Assembly (NCBI GenBank): GCA_027486845.1
Contig: JAIXOL010000032.1
Span: 1-64,000 of the forward strand
DNA length: 64,000 nt
Reading direction: 5' to 3'
DNA from: Cytophagaceae bacterium
GTDB taxonomy: Bacteria; Bacteroidota; Bacteroidia; Cytophagales; Spirosomataceae
The notes below the pieces were generated by a model, which saw only the letters and a list, made by a program, of their open reading frames with translations, was not told the origin of the DNA and searched no databases. Every line of letters begins with the position of its first letter. Positions within the stretch are counted from its first letter, which is position 1. The position numbers were made by a program, and so were the translations under genes. Shown piece by piece: positions 15,997-25,764 of this stretch.

Positions 15997-17907
15997 ATGA
16001 AAAACGAAAAAATACTATACTGGTCAATTACAATCATGTTGATGAGTTTAGTTTTTGGCGAGGCATTTATTCGGTATTTTGTGGAACTGAAAGCAATCCC
16101 ATTTGCATTGGCTACTCGATTTGTTTTGTACTACAATACTTACGGAATTTGGGTAAGGTTGGGTAGTTTTTCTATCCTTTGGGTGTTCTTTTATACAAGT
16201 AGAAAACAATCACTGGCCGAAAAATACGCTGTTACGCCCAGAAAAACGCTCAGTCAAGAATATGCTAAATATTTGATTGTTTCTTATATTTTTTGTGGAA
16301 TTGTTGGGCTATTTGCCATCTATTTACCGTTTCCTTTCTTAACTTTTTTAGTCTATTTAGCAGTTTTTATGCTCGGTTTTCTATTTTCATACTTTACTGT
16401 CAAAGAAATTGAGAGAGTAGAAACTGACCGAAAAAAGAATCAAACTAAATATTCTTTGCATCTCAAAGGCGACAATGGAAAACAAGTAAACATCACCAAT
16501 CCATTTCGTGGAATTTTGGTCATTGGCTCAAATGGTGGCGGAAAGACCGTTTCAACGGCTGAACCATTTATCGAACAATTTGCTCAGAAAAACTATGCAG
16601 GAATCATTTACGATTATAAATTCCCTACACTTTCTGATATTGCCTATCTACATTTCTCGACCAAAAGAAAAGTTGATGCTGGTGAAATACAACCAATTTT
16701 CTATGTGGTCAATTTTTCGGATATTAGTAAATCGCATCGGTTCAATCCATTAAACCCAAAATATCTGAAAAGTCAAATTTATGCGACTGAGTTTGCCAAG
16801 GCTTTGGTGGTTAATTTTAATACGGAATCGAATCAAAAATCTGACTTTTGGGTGAAATCTTCTACTGCTTTTTTGACTGCTATTATATGGTTTTTGAAAA
16901 AACATCATCCGCTAAATTGCACGATTCCGCACTTGGTGAGCATCATTACGGGCTTTTCTTACCGAGATACAATGGCAATGCTTGAAACTGATGATGAATG
17001 TAGTAAAATCATTCGTTCGGTGCTGACAGCTCGTGATGAGCGAGCAGGTAATCAATTATCGGGTGTGGTGAGTTCATTACAAATTGATTTTGCTACTCTG
17101 AATGACCCAAACCTGACTTATGTATTATCGGGCGATGATTTTGATTTGAATATTAACGACCCGAAGCATCCAAAAGTACTTTGTGTAGGCACTGACAATC
17201 ATATTGCGGCGGCACTTTCACCGATTATTTCATTGATTTTTTCGGTGGCACTCAAACAGATGAACGAACACAGTAAACATCATTCATTTTGTTTATTGGA
17301 TGAAGCCGCTCAAATTAATATTCCCCGATTATCGAATGTACCAGCCACTTGCCGAAGCAATAAACTTTCGGTAATATTTATGGCACAAAATTTAACTCAA
17401 ATCGAAGATAAATATGGCAAAGCCGAAGCAGAATCTTTGCTGGCTAATTTAAACTACCAGTTTTTTACCCGAACAACGGTATTTTCAACGGCTGAATATA
17501 TCTCTAAAATGATTGGTGAAACTAAATCAGTTGCCAAAAGTGAGAACCAAAGTCATAGTTCAAAAGGTCTAAATACCAGTAATAATTCAATAGGAGATAA
17601 TTTTTCAGAAGTTGAAAAACGTGCAGTAAAACCTCAAGATGTTCTAAATCTGCAAGCTGGTGAAATTGTAGGCATCCGAGCAATCGAACCAAGTGATATT
17701 AAGGCAGGAACGGTGATTCCGACCTTCAAAATGAAAGTGATTCGAGAGGTGTTTTCTACTATTGAGGGAATGAATGGAGCGTATAAAAAAGATGGTTCTT
17801 TTCAAACCAATAGCAAACCAATTCCGAGTTTTAATGCTCAACTTGACATCGAAAAACTGACAAATAAAATTACCGAAGATTGCCGAAAAATGCTCAATAT
17901 TTCGTAA
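15997..17907 (+). CDS. VirD4/TraG-family type IV coupling protein
   Basis: A 636 aa coupling ATPase that links the relaxase complex to the mating pore. Four membrane segments occupy about residues 10-30, 40-65, 95-112 and 115-135. Walker A is GSNGGGKT at 177-184 and Walker B is CLLDEAAQINIPRL near residue 430, followed by the MAQNLTQIEDKYG motif typical of VirD4. The ATG at 15997 is preferred to the TTG at 15991 in the same frame. The gene order accessory protein, relaxase, coupling protein is that of Bacteroidota mob modules. Confidence 0.9.
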   Translation: MKNEKILYWSITIMLMSLVFGEAFIRYFVELKAIPFALATRFVLYYNTYGIWVRLGSFSILWVFFYTSRKQSLAEKYAVTPRKTLSQEYAKYLIVSYIFCGIVGLFAIYLPFPFLTFLVYLAVFMLGFLFSYFTVKEIERVETDRKKNQTKYSLHLKGDNGKQVNITNPFRGILVIGSNGGGKTVSTAEPFIEQFAQKNYAGIIYDYKFPTLSDIAYLHFSTKRKVDAGEIQPIFYVVNFSDISKSHRFNPLNPKYLKSQIYATEFAKALVVNFNTESNQKSDFWVKSSTAFLTAIIWFLKKHHPLNCTIPHLVSIITGFSYRDTMAMLETDDECSKIIRSVLTARDERAGNQLSGVVSSLQIDFATLNDPNLTYVLSGDDFDLNINDPKHPKVLCVGTDNHIAAALSPIISLIFSVALKQMNEHSKHHSFCLLDEAAQINIPRLSNVPATCRSNKLSVIFMAQNLTQIEDKYGKAEAESLLANLNYQFFTRTTVFSTAEYISKMIGETKSVAKSENQSHSSKGLNTSNNSIGDNFSEVEKRAVKPQDVLNLQAGEIVGIRAIEPSDIKAGTVIPTFKMKVIREVFSTIEGMNGAYKKDGSFQTNSKPIPSFNAQLDIEKLTNKITEDCRKMLNIS

Positions 17908-17932
17908 ATTGACTACTCAAAAAAACTCCAAA

Positions 17933-18112
17933 ATGGACACATTTATAAAAATCTTAAAATTCATTTTCTGTGCAATATGGGCAATATTGGTATTCTTAGT
18001 AAAGACCTTTTTCACTATTGCGGGCATTATACTCCGAAATACTCAGAAATCGGATAAAGGATTTTATAAAGAGGTAGAAGAAAAGGGAAATTATACTGGA
18101 ATGTATGATTGA
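17933..18112 (+). CDS. Small membrane protein after the coupling protein
   Basis: A 59 aa protein from the ATG at 17933; a TTG at 17909 in the same frame would add eight residues. It has one long hydrophobic helix (ILKFIFCAIWAILVFLVKTF) and a charged C-terminal tail rich in Lys, Glu and Tyr. It lies 25 bp after the coupling protein stop and probably ends that operon. Function unknown. Confidence 0.55.
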   Translation: MDTFIKILKFIFCAIWAILVFLVKTFFTIAGIILRNTQKSDKGFYKEVEEKGNYTGMYD

Positions 18113-18555
18113 TTCTTCTTATATATGATGTTGCACTTTATGCAATCGAGTATAAAGAATGATTATAGTCCCACCCACCAGCCGCACAAGACTTTGCCTG
18201 ACACTAAAATCCCTTTCCGCACAGCCTAAAATCTGTTGGGGATATACACGAGGCTTTCTGCCATTTATTACGGTCGTTCCTTCCTACAAAGGAATCGCAA
18301 ACGCACACAAATATTAGGTTTTCCAACGCTACATTTTAGGTCAGGTAATACCTTTTGGCTACACTACCCACCCTGTTTATTTAAAATGAGACAATGAAAA
18401 TGAGTGTTTTGATAGATGGTTTGTAGTTTTCCGAATAGGGTTTTATATCTATGTGAATTGTAATGCTACAAAAAAACACTTTTAGTTTTATTATAATAAT
18501 AGCAACCTAAAAATTACAGAAATAAAAATATGATTGATTTTTATAGTAAGAACTA
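18113..18555. other. Gene-free stretch between mob genes and cargo
   Basis: No credible reading frame occurs here. Bases 18170-18360 are less AT-rich than the surroundings and contain many short C-runs, as a structured RNA or a relic would, but I find no clear hairpin terminator, tRNA or repeat copy. It separates the mobilisation block from the first cargo operon. Confidence 0.5.
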
Positions 18556-19593
18556 TTATTTCAAAATCGAAAATCTAACAATTGGCTTTCCAAAGTACAA
18601 AGAATCAATTTCTGAAACGCTAACTTTTAATAGCTTTGACAATTCCTCTTTTGAGTAATTTAACTCTGTCAAGTATAAATTCAGTATCTCAGTAAATAAA
18701 CTTGCATTTTCGGCAGGGAATAATTCTGGCTCACCTTTCCCATATCCCAAATAATTGAATTGCTTGTTTAAATAATAGTATTGGTCTTTGGTCATTGTCC
18801 CCAAAGTATATGCTTTTTTGACAATAGATTTCATTGATGTTTTCCAATATCTTTTCAATTCAGCTAACTTTTCTAAGTTTAACCTTGTCAAATATTGCTC
18901 AATATCTCTGGTAGGCATTAAAAACTCGCTTGCAAACTGATTGGCTTCAGTTTCAACATCCCTTTCTTCTGAAACTTTCATACCCCAGTGAAGTACAAAA
19001 TGAGCCAATTCATGAGCCAAGTTAAATCTTATTCGGTCTGATGTTCTACGTTTATTTAGGAAGAGAATAGGCTGTCTCGTTTCTGAAAATGTACTTAGTG
19101 CATCTAAATCCCCCAAATCTAAGTGGATTACAATTACTCCATTATCCTCTAAAATTTTTGTAAGGTTATCTATTCTACCTTTTGGCATACGCCAGCGTTC
19201 CCGCAAAAAAATTGCAGCCATTTCGGGAGACCCATTTTTCTCTATATCCCAATTTGGAATATTAATTATTGGTAGCTCGACAGCATCATGGAGTAAGCTA
19301 AAATGCTTCTCAGCTATCGTCATTTTAGCCTCACAAGATTTGAACTTATTGACAGGCATACTTATTTTTTTTCTGTAATGCCCTTGTACTCTTATAAAGG
19401 ATTCACAAAAAAAAGAAACTGGATAATCTAATTTATCAATTATTTGTGAGAGCAAATTCTCACTTGGCTCTAACAACCCTTTTTCTATTTTAGAAATAGT
19501 ACCCTGTTCAACACCTAAAAGAACTGCCAGTTCTTTTTGAGTGTAACCCCTTGACTCTCTTGCGAGAATTATAGTTTCGGGCTTTATATTCAT
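18556..19593 (-). CDS. XRE regulator fused to an ImmA/IrrE metallopeptidase
   Basis: A 345 aa fusion. Residues 8-65 form an XRE helix-turn-helix (SRGYTQKELAVLLGVEQGTISKIEKG). Residues about 150-240 form an ImmA/IrrE (DUF955) zinc peptidase with HELAH at 194-198 and a following ETEANQFASEFLMP. Family members cleave or release phage-type repressors or antitoxins in response to stress. It is second in a two-gene operon, starting 3 bp after the stop of the 205 aa gene, with direct-repeat operators upstream. Confidence 0.85.
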   Translation of the reverse strand: MNIKPETIILARESRGYTQKELAVLLGVEQGTISKIEKGLLEPSENLLSQIIDKLDYPVSFFCESFIRVQGHYRKKISMPVNKFKSCEAKMTIAEKHFSLLHDAVELPIINIPNWDIEKNGSPEMAAIFLRERWRMPKGRIDNLTKILEDNGVIVIHLDLGDLDALSTFSETRQPILFLNKRRTSDRIRFNLAHELAHFVLHWGMKVSEERDVETEANQFASEFLMPTRDIEQYLTRLNLEKLAELKRYWKTSMKSIVKKAYTLGTMTKDQYYYLNKQFNYLGYGKGEPELFPAENASLFTEILNLYLTELNYSKEELSKLLKVSVSEIDSLYFGKPIVRFSILK

Positions 19594-19596
19594 CTT

Positions 19597-20214
19597 TTAT
19601 CCGTTTGTCCCCGTTTTAGTTTCATCAATATTATTTTTACTTCCTTTCAAGCGAACACGCATACGATTCTGTTCTTCTTCTGTCGCAGGTTGTTGGAATA
19701 TATTTAATTGTTGAACAGCATACTTACCGATTTCATCAAACCATTCAATGGTTGTGCCATTCCAACAAGCAATGTAAATACCCTTAATTGAAGTCCAAGA
19801 TTTATCTGGGATATACCCTGCAAATAAGAAAGTAGGGCTATCGGGAAAACCTTCAATAATAGATTGCCCCATGTATTTCACATACTGATTTGTCTTATAT
19901 CCTGCGACTTTCTTATGGTCATCAAGTTTCTTGAAACGAATTAGAAAATCGTCTTGAATTTTTAAACCAAAAATACCATTTGATTCAAAAAGCGAACTCT
20001 CGCCAAAAGTTTCAGAAACTCTGGCTTTTATTTGGTCATGTATGATACTCCCTTTTGTTCTATTTTCATGTTTAGTATATCTGCCGAAGCTATCGACAAA
20101 TTCTTTAATCTTAAAATAGTCATTCACACCGCCACCAATACACGACACTAAATTATCATAATATGGTTCTAAAATTGAGCTTGCTTCTTCAAGACTGATT
20201 ATTTTTCGTTTCAT
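19597..20214 (-). CDS. Partner protein of the XRE-ImmA gene, unknown function
   Basis: A 205 aa soluble protein I do not recognise. It shows SLEEASSILEPYYDNL, then a mixed alpha/beta region ending in GIYIACWNGTTIEWFDEIG and a charged tail. It is coupled upstream of the XRE-ImmA gene, so the pair may be a stress- or phage-responsive two-gene module in which this protein is the effector. That role is inferred only from context. Confidence 0.6.
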   Translation of the reverse strand: MKRKIISLEEASSILEPYYDNLVSCIGGGVNDYFKIKEFVDSFGRYTKHENRTKGSIIHDQIKARVSETFGESSLFESNGIFGLKIQDDFLIRFKKLDDHKKVAGYKTNQYVKYMGQSIIEGFPDSPTFLFAGYIPDKSWTSIKGIYIACWNGTTIEWFDEIGKYAVQQLNIFQQPATEEEQNRMRVRLKGSKNNIDETKTGTNG

Positions 20215-20237
20215 TTTAAACGTTTTAGATACGGTTA

Positions 20238-20302
20238 CAAAGGTAGTTAATTGCGAAAAATAAACAAATAATATTCCTATTATTTTGTAAATAATATTCC
20301 TA
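20238..20302 (-). promoter_or_regulatory. Promoter with 14-bp direct-repeat operator
   Basis: On the minus strand a TTTG (20265-20268) lies 19 bp from TACCTTTG (20238-20245), a full Bacteroidota promoter. The 14-mer AAATAATATTCCTA occurs at 20266-20279 and 20289-20302 with a 23-bp period and overlaps the -33 box. This is the expected place for autoregulation by the XRE domain. Confidence 0.65.
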
Positions 20303-20411
20303 ATATACTGACTGATATTTCACGGTTTGTTTACAGTTCTCATTTATATCTCATACAACACATCAATTCTTTTATACTTGAACTAAAATAGCTAATTACT
20401 ATACTAAATAT

Positions 20412-20464
20412 ATTTTGGCAAAATAAATTATTTATTGCCAAAATGTAAATTATTACTACATTTG
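20412..20464 (+). promoter_or_regulatory. Promoter and inverted-repeat operator of the AbiEi-like gene
   Basis: ATTTTGGCAA (20412-20421) and TTGCCAAAAT (20435-20444) are perfect 10-bp inverted arms 13 bp apart. They are followed by a TACATTTG box at 20457-20464 that fits TAnnTTTG. The gene start is 30 bp on. AbiEi antitoxins are known to bind inverted repeats in their own promoter. Confidence 0.65.
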
Positions 20465-20493
20465 CTATTGAATTCAAGATAGCTCTCAAAACT

Positions 20494-21240
20494 ATGTTAA
20501 TAACAAAGGTAAAAACAGATGATTTAATGCCACTTTTTGATAAAAAACAAGAAGTGGATAGAACAAGTATTATCAATTTTGTCAAAGATAAAGTTGCATT
20601 AGGAAGTACAACTTATTTGATTAATTCATTGATAAATCAGAATCTTATCAAGCGAACAGGTTATGGAAAATATAGTTTAAATGAAAAGAGAATCCATTAC
20701 CAACCCGAAATCAGAGAAAAACAGAAAGAGATTTATCAATTATTAACAGAGAGGAAACCATTACTAAATCATTGCATTTGGCGAACATCTATCGTCAATG
20801 AATTTACATTGCATCAGGCAGGCATTTTCAATATATTCGTTGAAGCGGAAAAAATCGGTACAGAAGCAGTTTTCGATTTGTTGCGAGACCATTATCATAA
20901 TGTATATATCCAACCAAGTGATGAAGTTTTTGACCGCTATACTTCTTATCAAAATGATGCAATAATCGTTCTTCCAATAGTTTCAGAAGCTCCAACTATT
21001 GACGTTGAAGGCATTCGGACAATCTCTATTGAAAAATTATTAGTTGATTTGGTCAGAGAAACCAAATTATTACAATCATTTCAAGGTGCAGAATTAAGTT
21101 ATATTTATCGGGAGGCATTCTCAAAATATATTATAAATCAGCCAAAAATGCTCAGATATGCCAGTAGAAGAGGTATAAAACAAGAAGTCGAGCAAAGAAT
21201 TAATCAAATGCTTACGTACAACCTAAATGATGAATATTAG
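20494..21240 (+). CDS. AbiEi-like (DUF6577-type) antitoxin
   Basis: A 248 aa protein with an N-terminal winged-helix region (VDRTSIINFVKDKVALGSTT and YLINSLINQNLIKRTGYGKY) and a C-terminal domain with RTISIEKLLVDLVRE near residue 175. This is the plan of AbiEi-type transcriptional antitoxins that partner AbiEii nucleotidyltransferase toxins. No intact toxin follows; 21244-21650 holds only broken frames. The antitoxin may thus be an orphan, or may regulate the phosphorothioate-type operon downstream. Confidence 0.65.
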   Translation: MLITKVKTDDLMPLFDKKQEVDRTSIINFVKDKVALGSTTYLINSLINQNLIKRTGYGKYSLNEKRIHYQPEIREKQKEIYQLLTERKPLLNHCIWRTSIVNEFTLHQAGIFNIFVEAEKIGTEAVFDLLRDHYHNVYIQPSDEVFDRYTSYQNDAIIVLPIVSEAPTIDVEGIRTISIEKLLVDLVRETKLLQSFQGAELSYIYREAFSKYIINQPKMLRYASRRGIKQEVEQRINQMLTYNLNDEY

Positions 21241-21243
21241 CAG

Positions 21244-21650
21244 ATGATAGACTTAAAAACAACGCTTTCAGTAGAATAGTTTGAAAATATCTAATATAGA
21301 GGTTTATCCATCATTGCCGACGGTGTTTCAGATGATATTTTTAAACAGTTTTTTGCTTAACCCTCAGAGGGAATAGTGTAAAAGGAGATTTTGAAAATCT
21401 ACTAAATGGTATAAATGGTTTGAAATCTTACACTTTTACCGTGAAATTAAGTTTGGAAAAGATGCTACCAAAAATAAGAAAAGCTGCTTACCTATCCGCA
21501 TTGATGAAAACAGAAAATAAACAAATTGAGAAATTGCAAGATGAAAGACTTGTATTAGATTTGCAAATAGAACAACTGCATAAAACAAACTCAAAAAAAC
21601 TAACCCTGATGCTTTTTGGTATTGGAAGTGTGCAACACAATTACAAAAAA
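21244..21650 (+). pseudogene. Remnant of a gene between the antitoxin and DUF4007
   Basis: An ATG at 21244 opens MIDLKTTLSVE, then meets stops. The frame resumes as YRGLSIIADGVSDDIFKQFF and then, after a shift near 21355, as a continuous frame that runs through 21420-21650 into the DUF4007 gene (NSVKGDFENLLNGINGLK and TFTVKLSLEKMLPKIRKAAY). The pieces look like one protein with most of its middle deleted. By position it would be the AbiEii-type toxin. Only the position supports that identity. Confidence 0.5.
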
Positions 21651-22547
21651 ATGAATATTAACGAAAATAAACGTTTTTCCTTTTCGGGGCATGAATCGTT
21701 TCAGTGCCGTAGTCTTTGGTTAAAAAAAGGCTATGATTATGTTAAAAAAGGTAAATCATTTAACGATGAAGATGCCGTTGTGGAATTAGGTGTAGGAAAG
21801 AATATGGTAGGCTCTATTCGTTATTGGATGAAAGCCTTTGATATGTTAGATACTGAAGATAAACTTACGCCTCTTGCAGATAAATTGTTAGCTGATGATG
21901 GTTGGGACCCGTATTTAGAAGATGAAGCAAGTCTTTGGTTACTACATTATCATTTGGTAACAAAGGGATATGCCACAACATATATTTTACTTTTCAATGA
22001 ATTGAGGAAGGAAAAAATAGAATTTACCAAAGAAGCATTTTTAGCGTTCATAAACAGAAAAGCAGAAATTCAAAAAATAACGGTCAGCAAAAATACTATT
22101 AATGCTGATTTTGATGTGATGATAAAACTGTATAACAGGACTAATTCTCAAAGTAACGATAAAGAAGATAATTTTATGGGTATTTTGTCTGAGTTGGAAA
22201 TTATGCGTAATTTTAGTAGAAATAAACTCGAAAATTATGTAATTGAAAACAACGAAAAACCACAAATTCCATATCATCTAATTCTCTATGGAATTTTAAA
22301 AAGTACAGAAAAATCACTTTCAGTAAGTTTTTCAGAAATCGACCACGATTATAATAGTGTCGGGAATGTATTTGCTATAAATCGGTCAGGTTTAATGGAT
22401 AAAATTGAGTCTTTTGTGGAAGATAGCAATTACAAAGGTGAAATTATTTTTAACGACCAAGCTGGAATTAAGGAGTTACAATTTCGCTCTCGACCAGAGC
22501 CAATAAGTATTTTAGAACATTATTATTCGTCTGTTTATGCAGGATAA
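21651..22547 (+). CDS. sspB: DUF4007 protein, SspB-like
   Basis: From the ATG at 21651 the product is 298 aa; the frame is open further upstream but that part belongs to a relic. The N-terminal FSFSGHESFQCRSLWLKKGYD and ELGVGKNMVGSIRYWMKAF segments are the hallmark of DUF4007. In Ssp phosphorothioation systems the DUF4007 protein SspB acts with SspC and SspD to nick DNA and place sulfur. It overlaps the following ATPase gene by 11 bp. The Ssp assignment rests on DUF4007 plus the order DUF4007, ATPase, PAPS-reductase-like, and on the cysteine desulfurase at 36543-37664. Confidence 0.75.
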   Translation: MNINENKRFSFSGHESFQCRSLWLKKGYDYVKKGKSFNDEDAVVELGVGKNMVGSIRYWMKAFDMLDTEDKLTPLADKLLADDGWDPYLEDEASLWLLHYHLVTKGYATTYILLFNELRKEKIEFTKEAFLAFINRKAEIQKITVSKNTINADFDVMIKLYNRTNSQSNDKEDNFMGILSELEIMRNFSRNKLENYVIENNEKPQIPYHLILYGILKSTEKSLSVSFSEIDHDYNSVGNVFAINRSGLMDKIESFVEDSNYKGEIIFNDQAGIKELQFRSRPEPISILEHYYSSVYAG

Positions 22548-25500
22548 AACTTACAATGTATCCGTTAATATTATACGTGATGCCAACCGTGAATTAACTT
22601 ATTATCGCACTCCGAATGCAGAGCGTGTGGTTAATGATTTGGTTAATGATTTTAAAAAAGGAGTTCGTGCGTTTACTATTATCGGTTCTTATGGAACTGG
22701 AAAGTCGTCGTTACTTTGGGCTTTTCAGCAAAGCATATTAAATAGGAGAAAAGACTTATTTGATATAAGTTTAATTTCAAAACCAACAGTACAAATTATA
22801 GACTTAATTGGCGAATATAAATCAATTACGGAAGCATTTGCAGAACAATTCATTGGAAACGAATCATCAGATGTGCCTCAATTTATCCTTTCAGAAATAT
22901 ATAATCAATACTATGAATTAGGAAAAAAAGGAGGAAATCCACTTTTGGTGCTATTGATTGATGAGTTTGGGAAATTTTTAGAATATGCAGCCAAAAACGA
23001 CCCAGAAAAAGAATTATACTTCATCCAGCAATTAGCGGAGTTTGTAAACAATGCTGATTACAATATTTGTCTAATTACTACTGTACATCAAAACTTTGAT
23101 GCTTATGGCAGTGGACTCGACCATACACAAAAGCGAGAATGGTCAAAAGTTAGAGGGCGTTACAAAGAAATAACATTTAATGAGCCAGTAGAACAGCTAC
23201 TTTTTTTAGCATCCGAACACCTTAATGCTACTCCGACCAAAGAGGTAGAAAAAGTAATAATAAAAGCTCACAAAGTTGCGGATACTACTAAGACATTTCG
23301 ATTTGAGAAACAATTTGCAGACAAAATTGCATTGAAACTGTTTCCGATGGATTTAATGTCCGCAAATGCTTTAACTCTTTGCCTTCAAAGATATGGACAA
23401 AATGAACGGTCTTTGTTCTCATTTTTGGAATCGCAGGATTATACTGGAATTGTAAACTTCAAAACATCACAAATTGACCCTTTCTATCATGTAGCCAAGG
23501 TTTATGACTATATGATTTATAATTTTTACTCATTTCTAAACTCTAAGGATAATTCAGATTATACTATTTGGGCGGGTATCAAAATCGCTTTGGAGAAAGT
23601 GGAAGGTTTTTATAATAAAGAGGTTACTATTTACAATAAATTGATAAAAACAATAGGCCTTTTAGGTATAACTACATCAAAAGGAGCTATTTTAGGCGAT
23701 GAGTTTTTGATTGAATATGCATCTATTTGTTTGGGAATTGATAATCCAAAGACGTACATTGATTCTTTAGTACAAAAAAAAATAATAGCTAAAAAGAATT
23801 ATAATAGACGATATGTTTTATTAGATGGTACAGACCTTGATATAAATTTAGCTCTTAACGAAGCAAGTAATAAAGTTGAAAAAATTACTGACGTTACAAC
23901 TTTACTGAAACGCTACTATCAACTTCCTCCCGTATTAGCTAAGATGTATTCATATCAATATGGTACACCCCGCCTGTTTGATTATAGAATTTCGGAATTT
24001 CCTATACATGAAGAGCCAACAGGAGAAATAGATGGATTTATCAACTTGATTTTCAATGAATCCTTTACGCTTGAAGAAGTAAAAGAACAATCAAGATTAG
24101 AAGATGAAGCAATAATTTATGGTTACTATACAAACGCTGTCAGAATAAAGGAACAACTTTTTGAGATTGAGAAAATACAAAAAGTAATTGAAGAAAATGA
24201 CGAAGATAAAACGGCGATACGAGAACTGAATGCCATTCAAACTCATCATCAAAAACTATTGAATCACTATATTTTAGATGCTTTTTTTGAAAAAGATGTC
24301 ATTTGGGTTTTTAGAGGGAATGAAAAACAAATTGCCAATAAAAAGGATTTTAATAAGTTTCTTTCGCAAGTTTGTATAGAAATATATCCCAAAACACCAA
24401 TATTCAAAAACGAATTGGTGAATAAACATAAAATTTCTGTACAGATTCATACTGCAAAAAAAGAATATTTTGCACAATTAGTAAATCATTGGGATTCACC
24501 AAACCTTGGGTTTGAGAGCGACCGTTTTCCAGCACACAAAACAATCTATTTGACTCTTTTAAAGGAAAATGGAGTTCAGTTGTATTCAGAAGATAGCAGT
24601 TTTGTTTCAGAAATTTCAAAAGACTCAACATTTAGAGAACTTTGGGAATATTGTAATGACTTTTTGTATAAATCGAGAAATAGTCAGAGAAAAGTTTCAG
24701 AGTTAATGGAATTGCTGCCAAAAAGACCGTTTAAATTAAAACAAGGATTTATAGACCTTTGGGTACTGACATATCTTTTCATAAAGCGTAATGATTTTGC
24801 ACTTTTTGGAGATGGTATATATATTCCCTATCTTTCAAATGAGGTAATGGATTTAATATCCAAAGCCCCTCATAGATACGAAGTTAAAGCATTTGATTTG
24901 GAAGGAGTCAAATTGGATTTGTTTAATCGTTATCGAATTTTAATTAATAAAAGCACAGAGGATAAACTAAACAATAATTTATTCGTAGAAACGATTAAAC
25001 CGTTTGTTACTTTTTATAGTGAACTTCCTTTCTATGCTAAGAACACGAAACGTTTAAACAGAGAAGCCATTGCAATTAGGGACACAATCGCTAAGTCTAA
25101 AGACCCTGAAAAAACCTTTTTTGAAGATTTTCCAATCGCATTGGGGTATTCGATTGATTCGCTCCAATCCTCTGATGATAGTTTAGAAAACTATACTAAT
25201 CGCTTGCAGGAGTCAATTCGAGAGATGAGAGTTTGTTTTAGCGAGTTGGTTGCAAGATTTGAGAGTATGATTTTGAATGATTTTATAGGTGAAAGTATGC
25301 TATTTGAAGATTATAGAAAAAAACTTCAAGATAGGTATAAAAAACTTCATAAGGCTTTGTTATTAACGAACCAAAAAACATTCATACAACGCCTTGACTC
25401 TCCATTAGACGACCAAAAAATGTGGCTTAGTTCTATTGCACAGGCTCTAACAGGCAAATCATTAGAAATGTTTAGAGATGAAGATGAAGTCTTACTTTAC

Positions 25501-25764
25501 GACCGTTTCAAAAGAATGATAGCTGATTTAGATACGCTAACAACTATCTCTAAATCGGATATTGATGCTCAAAAAGAGGATATGATAGGTTTGGAAATCA
25601 GTTCATTTGTTGATGGAATAAAGAAAAAACTGGTGCGTTTCCCCAAAAGTAAACAACCACAAGTAACAAAAATGGAGGGAACTATCAGAGAACAATTATC
25701 GGGAGATAATTCAATGGATATTGCCGCACTCACTAATATTTTAAAAGAACTTTTGAATAAATGA
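22537..25764 (+). CDS. sspC: Large P-loop ATPase, SspC-like
   Basis: A 1075 aa ATPase. Walker A is GSYGTGKSS at 50-58 and Walker B is LVLLIDEFGKFLEYA at 137-151, followed by ITTVHQNFDAYGSG, a sensor-like segment. The remaining 850 residues are mainly helical with no domain I can name. In Ssp systems SspC is the ATPase that energises modification by SspB and SspD. It overlaps the DUF4007 gene by 11 bp and the PAPS-reductase-like gene by 4 bp (ATGA), so the three are translationally coupled. BREX BrxC-type ATPases are an alternative family, but PglZ, BrxL and methylase genes are absent. Confidence 0.7.
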   Translation: MQDKTYNVSVNIIRDANRELTYYRTPNAERVVNDLVNDFKKGVRAFTIIGSYGTGKSSLLWAFQQSILNRRKDLFDISLISKPTVQIIDLIGEYKSITEAFAEQFIGNESSDVPQFILSEIYNQYYELGKKGGNPLLVLLIDEFGKFLEYAAKNDPEKELYFIQQLAEFVNNADYNICLITTVHQNFDAYGSGLDHTQKREWSKVRGRYKEITFNEPVEQLLFLASEHLNATPTKEVEKVIIKAHKVADTTKTFRFEKQFADKIALKLFPMDLMSANALTLCLQRYGQNERSLFSFLESQDYTGIVNFKTSQIDPFYHVAKVYDYMIYNFYSFLNSKDNSDYTIWAGIKIALEKVEGFYNKEVTIYNKLIKTIGLLGITTSKGAILGDEFLIEYASICLGIDNPKTYIDSLVQKKIIAKKNYNRRYVLLDGTDLDINLALNEASNKVEKITDVTTLLKRYYQLPPVLAKMYSYQYGTPRLFDYRISEFPIHEEPTGEIDGFINLIFNESFTLEEVKEQSRLEDEAIIYGYYTNAVRIKEQLFEIEKIQKVIEENDEDKTAIRELNAIQTHHQKLLNHYILDAFFEKDVIWVFRGNEKQIANKKDFNKFLSQVCIEIYPKTPIFKNELVNKHKISVQIHTAKKEYFAQLVNHWDSPNLGFESDRFPAHKTIYLTLLKENGVQLYSEDSSFVSEISKDSTFRELWEYCNDFLYKSRNSQRKVSELMELLPKRPFKLKQGFIDLWVLTYLFIKRNDFALFGDGIYIPYLSNEVMDLISKAPHRYEVKAFDLEGVKLDLFNRYRILINKSTEDKLNNNLFVETIKPFVTFYSELPFYAKNTKRLNREAIAIRDTIAKSKDPEKTFFEDFPIALGYSIDSLQSSDDSLENYTNRLQESIREMRVCFSELVARFESMILNDFIGESMLFEDYRKKLQDRYKKLHKALLLTNQKTFIQRLDSPLDDQKMWLSSIAQALTGKSLEMFRDEDEVLLYDRFKRMIADLDTLTTISKSDIDAQKEDMIGLEISSFVDGIKKKLVRFPKSKQPQVTKMEGTIREQLSGDNSMDIAALTNILKELLNK

